Assembly (NCBI GenBank): GCA_000493965.1
Contig: AWNV01000038.1
Span: 9,628-16,067 of the forward strand
From: Candidatus Aminicenans sakinawicola JGI OTU-1
GTDB taxonomy: Bacteria > Acidobacteriota > Aminicenantia > Aminicenantales > Aminicenantaceae
Direction of reading: 5' to 3'
DNA length: 6,440 bases
Below, in pieces: positions 1 to 6,378 of the stretch. Within the stretch, counting starts at the first letter, position 1, and each line of letters opens with the position of its first letter. A model generated the notes under the pieces. That model did not search any database. It worked only from the letters and a program-made list of their open reading frames with translations, and was not told where the DNA came from. The position numbers and the translations under genes are program-made.

Positions 1-3000
1 GAGGAATCCGTGTCATATTGCAGACCATATCTCAAACGATAGGGCTTGAACTCCTTCACGTCTATGAGGACACGGCAGGGTTTCACAGAGTCCGTTTGAT
101 TCTTTCCGGCATCAAAAGAAACCGATCCTTCGTGAGCCATAGGAAGAACATCGATATTGACCCTTTCGAAAACACCCAGATCATATAATCGCTTCCGGCT
201 CTCATTGATCGACCAATAATTGACCTCATCTCCTTCTTTTAACTTCAGCTCACGCCGAATGACTCGCTCCTTGGTCAATAGATTGCCCAAAACCTGAATT
301 TCCTCGATAACCCATCCGAGATCCTCCTTGACTGCGATCATCAAATTAACGGTCCCTTTATCTGAATCGACCAAGACATCGGATCTCACACGCACATCAT
401 TGAAGCCTTTCTGCTGATACATTCCTTCAATTTTAGCTTCGACCTGGTTAAATCTCTCCGGGGATATAACGTCTGCGGGATGAATACCGATTTCTTCGAA
501 AATTCGCTCCTCCTCAAAATAATGAGCCCCTTCAACGTCAATGGTTTCCACTCGAAACCGCACTCCTTCCTGTATGGAAAAGTCCAAAAAAACTTTTCTT
601 TTATCGGGTTCGAAACGGATAGCTGGCAACTGCACTTTCGGGCGCAAAAATCCGCTGCGGCCGTAGAGTCCCTCGATATGTCTCTTGAAATCCATGGGTT
701 TGTAAAAAGCCATGCTCACTAATCTGTTCTTTCGAAGATAGGCTGAGATATCCTTAGCGGCAATCAGCCTGTTCCCTTCGTAATGGATAATCGGGTTGTG
801 GAATCTGAGCCCTTTCGATATCTGGAACACGATGATTCTTTCCCCGTTCGCCCCTCGCCCTTCTTGGGACTGGACAGCCGCTTGATAATACCTTCTCTCC
901 AATAGATGAATCCGAATTTTCTGTGCGATATCTTCCTTGGTCAGTTGTCTGAATGAACTCCCGATCCAGGAATCCAGGATGTCTCTCTTCAATTTTTTCG
1001 GGACAACAGCTCCCCTGTATTCGATGATAACTTTTGGCCCCGAGTCAATACGAACGATCAAGTCGAGTCGGCCATTCCTTGACTCTTTTCTGGAGGCTAG
1101 GGAGAAGCTCAAATAATCGTTTTTCCGGTAAATCCTACGGACTATCTCGAGAGCTTCTTGGAGCCTCGTAAAGTTGAACCGCTTTCCACTTTTCCATTTC
1201 AATTTTTGATAAATCTCGCCTGCAGGCAGCCCAAGATCTCCGGCCAATTCCACATCGCCCATCAAGAGTTCTTTTTTCTCAAGTTTATCTTTTGGCAAAT
1301 AGGAGGAGGCACTTTTCAATCCAAACAGAATCTCATGACGAAAGGCCAAGTTGTATTCATTATTGTCGCGTTTGATACCCTGGATGTTGAAACTTTGGAA
1401 AGGATTATAGTTCGCTAACCACATCTGATTCCTGGCATCCTTCAGGTCTTGGGAAAAGACTAGCTCAAAGTTGCGTGAGAGGTGCTGTCCGACAGTGATC
1501 CGGGCTTCTGGATTTTCTTCGGTAGATACCAGGCCCGCATCGATCCTCACACTTTCCAATCCTAGCGCTCTGGCAGTGGCCTGCTCGATCTTTCCCGTGA
1601 GCGCACTGTTGATATAAGAAAGGGCCGTACTACCGGCCACGTTGAGGATGGAAACCGAGGCGCTTTCCAAAGTCCTTCCTGTGACAAGCAAAGACACGAT
1701 ATTCGGTTCGGAGAGCAGGGGATCAGAAACAAGACTTGCCGATAATTTTTCGGGTGTGCCCTGGAGGACCAACCGGATATCATATTCCTGGACTTGCGTC
1801 CACGCACTCAGATTCAGATCCGGTTCTATGCGGGAGGGATTGATAAAATCGACCGTACCTTGCTCGATGGCAAATGTGTTTTGGCTGAAATAGACTTCTC
1901 CCCCCTCGACAATATCTATCCGACCAGCCAAACTTGGATGATATGCCGTACCGGTCAATTTAAGATCGGCCGACATTTGAGATTTCGAAATATTGTTGTC
2001 GATGACAAGATTCTCCGCTGTTAGGATGTTTATGTTGAAGCTCAAATCTTTCAAATAGGGATTCGGCTCTTGAAAAACGTCCCCTATAGGATCTCTTCTA
2101 ATAAGCCGGAAGAGAGTCGAACCGACATTGAAATCATCTGTATACCTTGCATCCATGACCATTACATCCCCAGAGAGGAGATACTCCTTGTCTTGGGAAA
2201 ACAATTTGAGTTCGCTGGAAACCAGAGATCGTAAACCTTTAGGGAAGTCGAACACGGAATTTTCCGTCTTCAGGTTTAGTTCGATATCATGGAAAGTCAT
2301 CGCGGTAAATCCGGCTTTCCCGGTCAGCAAGATTTTTCCTCCATTCAGGTCCCCTTGTATCCCCTCAATTTCGATCCGATTTTGTGCAAATTTTATTTTT
2401 CCATTAAGCTGATCTAAAAAAATGCGGGGACTCATTCTCTGAATTCGTCCATCTCGAACATCCATAAAACCCTGAATCGATGGATTGGAATAGCTATCTC
2501 GGGCGTAGAGCTCGAAACGGGCTTTGCCAGAAAAAACGTCTTCTTTGTCAAACGCGCTTAGCCCGCTGAGATCGAACTCTCCTCCGAAGAAGATGTCGAT
2601 CTCCCTGCTCCCGGTTATGCTGGCCTTCCCTTTCATATCAAGGTGATTTTCTCCATCTTTGAGAACAAGATTCTGAACCGATAGCACACCATTCTCCAGC
2701 TGAACGACAGTCAAATCGTTTTGTTTTAGCGGGATTCCCAAAACATTCAATTCGAAGGTCTCAAAATGAGCTTTGCCGGAAATTTTGTCGGGCTGGAGAT
2801 GTTTCCCTTTTAATTCCAATTCGCCGCTAATCTTCCCGCTGAGCGATTGAGCCATCTCCCGAAAATACAGCGGTTCCAAGACAGCAGGGTCGAAGTCCTG
2901 AAAGTGGAACATAACATTTGCTTCTCTGTCGCCGCGAACGCGGAATAATTCGGGCAACGTCAGAGAAAGAGATTCCAAGGGAATATCCCCTTTCATCAAA

Positions 3001-5594
3001 ACCTGGCTATTGGCAAGACGCAGAGAAAAGGAGTCGATTCGGATAACATTGTCCTTAATCATGATGCGAGATCGGATATCTTCCAAAACGATCGGGATGG
3101 GAGCGTACTGAAATTGAGTTCCGGAAATTTCCAATGTTGCAGAGATGTCGAGATCTTTGAGGGATCCCCGAAGCTCTGATTCGATTCGCAAGAAACCTGT
3201 GCTATCCACGTTTGGGAAAAATCCTCTCAACAGGGATAGATCCACATCTGCCCTGACCCATAGTCTTGATGCAGAAGATTCCATGGAGGTGAGGATTCCT
3301 TTGGCCTCGATTTCCGCTCCTGTGCCAGCCAGCACCAGATTTTCGATATGGAAAGCATCCTCTTTGTAAGAGACAAGAATCGGGCCTTTGTTTTGGATAA
3401 GGTGCTGTCCCGTTCGGAGTTGGATTTGCTCGATTTTTGCGTTTGTTTCTATTTTATTTCCCGGTTCCTCGAGATCCAGCTTCATGCTGATCTGGGATGT
3501 CAACATGCCGGAAAAATCATGTTCTTCCAAGAGAAGAATCCTTTCCTTGAAGACATCGAGGCGCATCCGGTTGGTGTCCCATTCCAATTTCAGGAGGCGA
3601 GGATGGCCCAGAGAAATCGAACCGTCTACCGAGCTCGAAAATACAGGGGACTCAACATGGAAGGCCAACTCATCCCTTCCGGTTTGGATCTCGAATGCTA
3701 AATCACCCAAATCGCGAGTCCCTATGAAGGCCTGACGTAAACTCCCTTTCACCCGGATTTCCGGAGATCCCATTTTTCCTTCGACCGTGGCGCTGACTGC
3801 AACAGTCCCTGTCGCCACCATCGGAATGTCAAGAATCCTCAAAATCCTCTCGAGAGCGAGATCCTCCCCTTCCGCTTCAAAATGCATAGTTCGCCCAGAA
3901 GATGTTAGCGGATAAGCCCCGGTTATTCTAAATTCTCCTTTCCCATCTTGAACCCTCAAAGATTCGATACCGATAGACTGGCTGTCATAAAAAATATTCC
4001 CTTTTATCCCGATATTTTTTACTCTGAGGATCTCTAGATTGTCGCTCTTCACATCGAACGTTACAACCGGTTTCTCGAGATTCCCTCCCAGCAGCCCGGA
4101 AACTAAAATCGGACCATCAAGACCTAATCCTTGTATAATCCCCTCGTCCAGTCCTTTGGAAAAGGCCAGGATAACAGGGATGATCCTTGCAATGCTTCGA
4201 GCATCCAACTTGAAATTTCCCGACATTTCATCGGAATTCAGCAGAAACTCACTTTGCAACTGGGCTCCGAGAATCGTGATATCCTGGAATGTGGTGTGGA
4301 ACCCGTTCGAATCGGATCGGGCGAGGATTTTTCCTGTTATTTCTGCCCTGCCATTGGAATCGTTTTTGCCACCATTTCCGCCGAGATGAATTTCGCATTC
4401 CCCGGTGATGTTTTCCAGGGAGAAGCCGTTCCAAGATACTCTCAAGGTTCCCGATGAAACGGATGACAGGGGATACGGACTGTCAAGGGCATCGCTAAAG
4501 GGCGCCACATCGAGACCCGTCCACTCTAAGTTCAGATGATTTCCCCTATCCCAGCCGAGAGGGTGCAGGCTGCCTTTCGCATGGACATGTCCTCTTACAT
4601 GCCTTAGATCGAAAGAACGAATCTCCAACACCCTACCCTGCCAAGAGATTTCAGAATTCAGGAGAATATTTGCCCATTTTCCGTACGCCAGGTCCTCGCC
4701 TTTCAACTGAATGCGAGCGGACAAATCCTTCAAAGGACCGCTCAACTCAGATTGAAAGTCAAGAGTGCCTGAAAAAAAGGTCTCGAGGGATCCGATGGCA
4801 GTGCCGATGACATCCAGGTCCAAACGGCCTTTGCAGGTTCCCTCAAAAACCGGAGAGAATAAATCATTTGCTCTTCCAGAGAGCGTAAGATCACTCCCCG
4901 CCAGATTTATAAGGAATTCTTTGACATCAATTCCCGCCTTATCGATCACAGCCTGCAAAACACACTTCACAAGGGGAAAAGATTTATGTCCAAGATTTAC
5001 CGAACCCGGGAGACGAGTTTCTAAATGAATAGAGTGTTTTCCTGCCCCCATCCAAACACCCCTCGCCCAAATTCCCGAAAACCGGATGTCTAGGTTCTGT
5101 CTTTCATCGAAAAAGTGCACGCGACCGTTCTCAATCATGGTCCGCTGGATGATGAACTCGGGCAGATTTGCCTGAGCCTGCGGGACTTCAGTCGAACGAG
5201 ATTGAAAAGGCAGGTTGTTTTTCCCGTGCCGGTCGATGCATATATTGATTTCCGGATTGATAACATCCACATCTTGTATCCGGAGTTTCCGGTTGAGGAG
5301 AATGGATAAAGGAATTTTTATGCGTGCTGAATCCGCTTGCAGAATCGGGGGTAAATCCTCACTCCCCGGTTTTCCCAGCCGCACACCTTTCAAGAAAAAC
5401 GTGAGATTCGACAGGTTGTAATCGAATGTTTCGACCGTGAGCTGAATTCCCTGGTTTTTTTCGAGGTTTCGCTGGATGGAAGACAGAATTTTCAACTTGA
5501 CAAATGGCAGATGGAAAAAAGATAGGACCAGCGCAATCAAAATGATAAAACCACCGCCCATGATCAATAATCTTTTTGTTATTTTTCTTCTCAT
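1..5594 (-). CDS. TamB-Omp85 (BamA/TamA-type) fusion protein, 3' end beyond window
   Basis: A single minus-strand frame is open from the ATG at 5594 to the window edge: 1864 full codons, no stop, read codon by codon. Residues 1-33 are a signal anchor (MRRKITKR, then a hydrophobic stretch). Residues ~34-1010 are beta-strand-rich AsmA/TamB-type sequence with recurring G-x-(I/L/F) strand patterns. Residues ~1010-1425 match the TamB C-terminal domain (VDFINPSRIEPDLNLSA, SDPLLSEPNIVSLLVTGRTL, ITVGQHLSRNFELVFSQDL). Residues ~1448-1855 are five POTRA domains, and YRLRYGLQYDTDSS begins an Omp85 barrel. In the known system, TamB bridges the periplasm and binds the POTRA region of TamA; the pair takes part in outer-membrane protein insertion and, for AsmA-like proteins, probably lipid transport. 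Here both halves are one chain. The start directly follows the YihY-like stop (9-nt gap, same frame). It has no clear Shine-Dalgarno, so translational coupling is likely. ATG codon 12 is a less likely start because it would remove the basic n-region. Domain identity is firm; function of the fused form is inferred. Confidence 0.93.
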   Translation of the reverse strand, partial: MRRKITKRLLIMGGGFIILIALVLSFFHLPFVKLKILSSIQRNLEKNQGIQLTVETFDYNLSNLTFFLKGVRLGKPGSEDLPPILQADSARIKIPLSILLNRKLRIQDVDVINPEINICIDRHGKNNLPFQSRSTEVPQAQANLPEFIIQRTMIENGRVHFFDERQNLDIRFSGIWARGVWMGAGKHSIHLETRLPGSVNLGHKSFPLVKCVLQAVIDKAGIDVKEFLINLAGSDLTLSGRANDLFSPVFEGTCKGRLDLDVIGTAIGSLETFFSGTLDFQSELSGPLKDLSARIQLKGEDLAYGKWANILLNSEISWQGRVLEIRSFDLRHVRGHVHAKGSLHPLGWDRGNHLNLEWTGLDVAPFSDALDSPYPLSSVSSGTLRVSWNGFSLENITGECEIHLGGNGGKNDSNGRAEITGKILARSDSNGFHTTFQDITILGAQLQSEFLLNSDEMSGNFKLDARSIARIIPVILAFSKGLDEGIIQGLGLDGPILVSGLLGGNLEKPVVTFDVKSDNLEILRVKNIGIKGNIFYDSQSIGIESLRVQDGKGEFRITGAYPLTSSGRTMHFEAEGEDLALERILRILDIPMVATGTVAVSATVEGKMGSPEIRVKGSLRQAFIGTRDLGDLAFEIQTGRDELAFHVESPVFSSSVDGSISLGHPRLLKLEWDTNRMRLDVFKERILLLEEHDFSGMLTSQISMKLDLEEPGNKIETNAKIEQIQLRTGQHLIQNKGPILVSYKEDAFHIENLVLAGTGAEIEAKGILTSMESSASRLWVRADVDLSLLRGFFPNVDSTGFLRIESELRGSLKDLDISATLEISGTQFQYAPIPIVLEDIRSRIMIKDNVIRIDSFSLRLANSQVLMKGDIPLESLSLTLPELFRVRGDREANVMFHFQDFDPAVLEPLYFREMAQSLSGKISGELELKGKHLQPDKISGKAHFETFELNVLGIPLKQNDLTVVQLENGVLSVQNLVLKDGENHLDMKGKASITGSREIDIFFGGEFDLSGLSAFDKEDVFSGKARFELYARDSYSNPSIQGFMDVRDGRIQRMSPRIFLDQLNGKIKFAQNRIEIEGIQGDLNGGKILLTGKAGFTAMTFHDIELNLKTENSVFDFPKGLRSLVSSELKLFSQDKEYLLSGDVMVMDARYTDDFNVGSTLFRLIRRDPIGDVFQEPNPYLKDLSFNINILTAENLVIDNNISKSQMSADLKLTGTAYHPSLAGRIDIVEGGEVYFSQNTFAIEQGTVDFINPSRIEPDLNLSAWTQVQEYDIRLVLQGTPEKLSASLVSDPLLSEPNIVSLLVTGRTLESASVSILNVAGSTALSYINSALTGKIEQATARALGLESVRIDAGLVSTEENPEARITVGQHLSRNFELVFSQDLKDARNQMWLANYNPFQSFNIQGIKRDNNEYNLAFRHEILFGLKSASSYLPKDKLEKKELLMGDVELAGDLGLPAGEIYQKLKWKSGKRFNFTRLQEALEIVRRIYRKNDYLSFSLASRKESRNGRLDLIVRIDSGPKVIIEYRGAVVPKKLKRDILDSWIGSSFRQLTKEDIAQKIRIHLLERRYYQAAVQSQEGRGANGERIIVFQISKGLRFHNPIIHYEGNRLIAAKDISAYLRKNRLVSMAFYKPMDFKRHIEGLYGRSGFLRPKVQLPAIRFEPDKRKVFLDFSIQEGVRFRVETIDVEGAHYFEEERIFEEIGIHPADVISPERFNQVEAKIEGMYQQKGFNDVRVRSDVLVDSDKGTVNLMIAVKEDLGWVIEEIQVLGNLLTKERVIRRELKLKEGDEVNYWSINESRKRLYDLGVFERVNIDVLPMAHEGSVSFDAGKNQTDSVKPCRVLIDVKEFKPYRLRYGLQYDTDS
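30..1253 (-). other. Five tandem POTRA domains followed by first barrel strand
   Basis: Five beta-alpha-alpha-beta-beta units follow one another. P1 (residues ~1448-1525) begins VELAGDLGLPAGEIYQKL, with a helix ending RRIYRKNDY. P2 (~1523-1602) begins IEYRGAVVPKKLKRDIL, with LLERRYYQAAV. P3 (~1602-1685) begins IHYEGNRLIAAKDISAYL, with EGLYGRSGF. P4 (~1685-1766) begins IDVEGAHYFEEERIFEEI, with EGMYQQKGFNDVRV. P5 (~1766-1855) begins IQVLGNLLTKERVIRREL, with KRLYDLGVFERVNI. P4 and P5 are the most canonical, with the x-x-G-N/A-x and Y-x-x-x-G-(F/V) signatures. BamA has five POTRA domains and TamA three, so the count is BamA-like. P5 carries a loop of about 20 polar residues (from MAHEG to SVKPC) before its last strand. 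Domain borders are approximate. Confidence 0.9.
1254..1319 (-). other. Junction linker between TamB domain and first POTRA domain
   Basis: Residues ~1426-1447 join the last TamB strand to POTRA 1. They are hydrophilic and lysine/glutamate-rich (SYLPKDKLEKKELLMGD). There is no stop codon, no hydrophobic signal peptide in any of the three minus-strand frames, and no strong ribosome binding site before the one ATG (codon 1445, position 1262). An independent Omp85 protein would need its own signal sequence here, so its absence supports a true fusion over two adjacent genes. Confidence 0.85.
1320..2570 (-). other. TamB C-terminal (DUF490) domain, residues ~1009-1425
   Basis: This is the conserved end of TamB proteins. 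In order it contains: a strand block ending LKLTGTAYHPSLAGRIDI; the G-G-E-V-Y-F-S-Q-N-T-F motif; GTVDFINPSRIEPDLNLSA; SDPLLSEPNIVSLLVTG at ~1290-1306; a short hydrophobic and helical stretch; then GLESVRIDAG and ITVGQHLSRNFELVFSQDL at 1366-1384. The last strand, EYNLAFRHEILFG (ending at residue 1425), occupies the place where an ordinary TamB protein ends. In separate TamA/TamB systems this domain contacts the POTRA domains of the outer-membrane partner. The upstream border is approximate. Confidence 0.88.
5514..5570 (-). other. N-terminal signal anchor of the TamB-Omp85 fusion
   Basis: Residues 9-27 are a continuous hydrophobic segment (LLIMGGGFIILIALVLSFF) preceded by five basic residues (R2, R3, K4, K7, R8). 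This is the N-in signal-anchor layout typical of TamB. I see no convincing signal peptidase I site (small-x-small) after it, so the segment is probably retained in the inner membrane. It is also the only export signal in the whole 1864-residue frame, so the POTRA and barrel portion must depend on it. Confidence 0.85.
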
Positions 5595-5603
5595 CAGAGA
5601 GAT

Positions 5604-6056
5604 CTATTCCATTTCAGCACTAATTTCAGCTCCGATAAGATATACCAAGACGGTGTAATAAAGCCAAAGCATCAAAAGAATCAGCGATCCTATGGATCCA
5701 TAGATAACAGAATAGAGATTGATGCGTACTATATAAACACCAAAAATATGCTTGAGAATTTCCCAACAAATCGTGGCCACGAAACCCCCGGTAAGAACAT
5801 TCTTGAAGGACAGCTTTCTCCGGGATAAATACTTGTATGAAAGGGCAAAAAAGACGGTTTCAACAACCACATACCCAATAAGAATCACGAGATAGGAATT
5901 GACAAAAGGGATCCTCTCCAATTTTGTCGCGAAATAAAAAAAGGCGTTCCCGGAGAAAAATAAAACCAGCAGGATAAAAGCATAAAAGATAAGAATTTCC
6001 TTTTCAGCTGGACCGGCTGGATGAGCATCTTTGTCCTCATTTTCCCATTCAACCAT
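5604..6056 (-). pseudogene. YihY/BrkB (UPF0761) family membrane protein, C-terminal half only
   Basis: The 150-codon frame matches the C-terminal half of YihY/BrkB-type inner-membrane proteins, which usually run to roughly 260-320 residues. Family-like blocks are SYKYLSRRKLSFKNVLTGG, then W98-E99, then IYGSIGSLILLMLWLYYT and GAEISAE near the end. Hydrophobic segments lie at about residues 21-42, 53-77, 90-105 and 117-143. The stop is 9 nt before the TamB-Omp85 start and in the same frame, so the two were probably cotranscribed. An in-frame TGA lies 33 nt before the first ATG, and no Shine-Dalgarno precedes that ATG. The overlapping frame with a TTG at 6154 reads QLKRKFLSFMLL over the same DNA, which also resembles this family, so a frameshift near 5990-6000 is possible. 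The family's molecular role is uncertain; an old assignment as RNase BN is not accepted. I judge this a 5'-truncated or frameshifted remnant; a short functional protein is less likely. Confidence 0.7.
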
Positions 6057-6072
6057 CGTGAGGAAATATATA

Positions 6073-6162
6073 TCACGATAAAAAAGATGTCAAGGACAAT
6101 CGGAAGTCGCTCATGGTGGGCCAAAACGCCGCAGGAAAGCTCAAAAGTACCCAAAACCGCAT
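6073..6162 (-). CDS. Possible 29-residue small hydrophobic ORF
   Basis: ATG at 6162 follows GGAAGGAG (6176-6169) with 6 nt between, the best Shine-Dalgarno in this region. The product is short and hydrophobic (MRFWVLLSFPAAFW, then TMSDFRLSLTSFLS) and ends at a TGA at 6073. It does not resemble the start of a YihY-type protein in a way I can defend. It may be the original translation start of the damaged membrane-protein gene, now quickly terminated by a frameshift; a small leader peptide is another possibility, or chance. Confidence 0.25.
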   Translation of the reverse strand: MRFWVLLSFPAAFWPTMSDFRLSLTSFLS

Positions 6163-6189
6163 AGATGACTCCTTCCAGTCAAGAGAAGA

Positions 6190-6333
6190 TTATAAGAAAT
6201 GATCAGCTGGAGCCTCGGAGTCCATCAAGAATTCCTGATAGGCAAGATGAGGCGGGGGAGGTCTCTCCGCGACAAATGTCAGCTTGAGGTGGGCGATGAT
6301 GCGATTTTCACTGAAACCCCTTTTCTGCTTTTC
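6190..6333 (-). pseudogene. Unrecognised proline-rich coding fragment, no start in frame
   Basis: Forty-seven codons are open between a TAA at 6336 and a TAA ending at 6190. The peptide includes RIIAHLKLTFVAERPPPPH and AYQEFLMDSEAPADHFL, which read like real protein, not random translation. I do not recognise the family. No usable start lies early in the frame. A GTG at 6311, placed 5 nt after an AGGGG, starts another frame that stops after 10 codons. One extra base in the A-run just after this GTG would join it to the proline-rich frame and give about 40 codons. It may be a small gene broken by a one-base indel, or the tail of a gene cut by rearrangement. Confidence 0.3.
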
Positions 6334-6362
6334 TTATAACATAAGATAAAAATTTGTGTCAA
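6334..6362 (-). promoter_or_regulatory. Predicted sigma70-type promoter directed toward yihY remnant and fusion gene
   Basis: On the minus strand TTGACA (6362-6357, a perfect -35 consensus) is followed by a 17-bp AT-rich spacer and TTATAA (6339-6334, close to the TATAAT consensus). Spacing is optimal. It lies about 16 bp from the presumed IS terminus and points toward all downstream genes in the window. Whether it is active, and whether it existed before the IS arrived, cannot be told from sequence. Confidence 0.55.
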
Positions 6363-6378
6363 TTTAACTTAAAATAGA

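Larger units (their letters stand above)
6057..6378. other. Gene debris and promoter region between IS end and YihY remnant
   Basis: This 322-bp stretch has no convincing intact gene. It would be expected to hold the missing N-terminal half of the YihY-type protein, but none of the three minus-strand frames reads as that family. It contains a promoter-like sequence (6334-6362), a startless open fragment (6190-6333), and a 29-codon ORF with a strong Shine-Dalgarno (6073-6162). The part next to the IS end, about 6334-6378, is very AT-rich. I see no convincing terminator hairpin or RNA gene here. Confidence 0.6.

Noticed and set aside
1..1262. Separate Omp85 gene starting at the ATG at 1262
   Set aside because: It would start three codons before POTRA 1 without a signal peptide or good ribosome site, and the upstream TamB frame runs into it with no stop.
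1562..4434. Minus-strand open stretches in other frames (1562-1807 and 4249-4434)
   Set aside because: They overlap the TamB frame on the same strand, have arginine-rich shadow-like composition and no recognisable motif.
1158..5658. Numerous 60-117-codon open stretches on the plus strand (for example 3348-3701, 3388-3735, 4039-4389, 4131-4457)
   Set aside because: They lie antisense to the continuous 1864-codon minus-strand frame with clear TamB and POTRA motifs. Their translations are serine/arginine/proline-rich and match no family, so they are shadows.
5885..6154. 89-codon frame with a TTG start at 6154 as an independent gene
   Set aside because: It overlaps the YihY-like frame, starts with a TTG lacking a Shine-Dalgarno, and only a short part (LKRKFLSFMLL) looks family-like. 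It is better explained as frameshift debris of the same gene.
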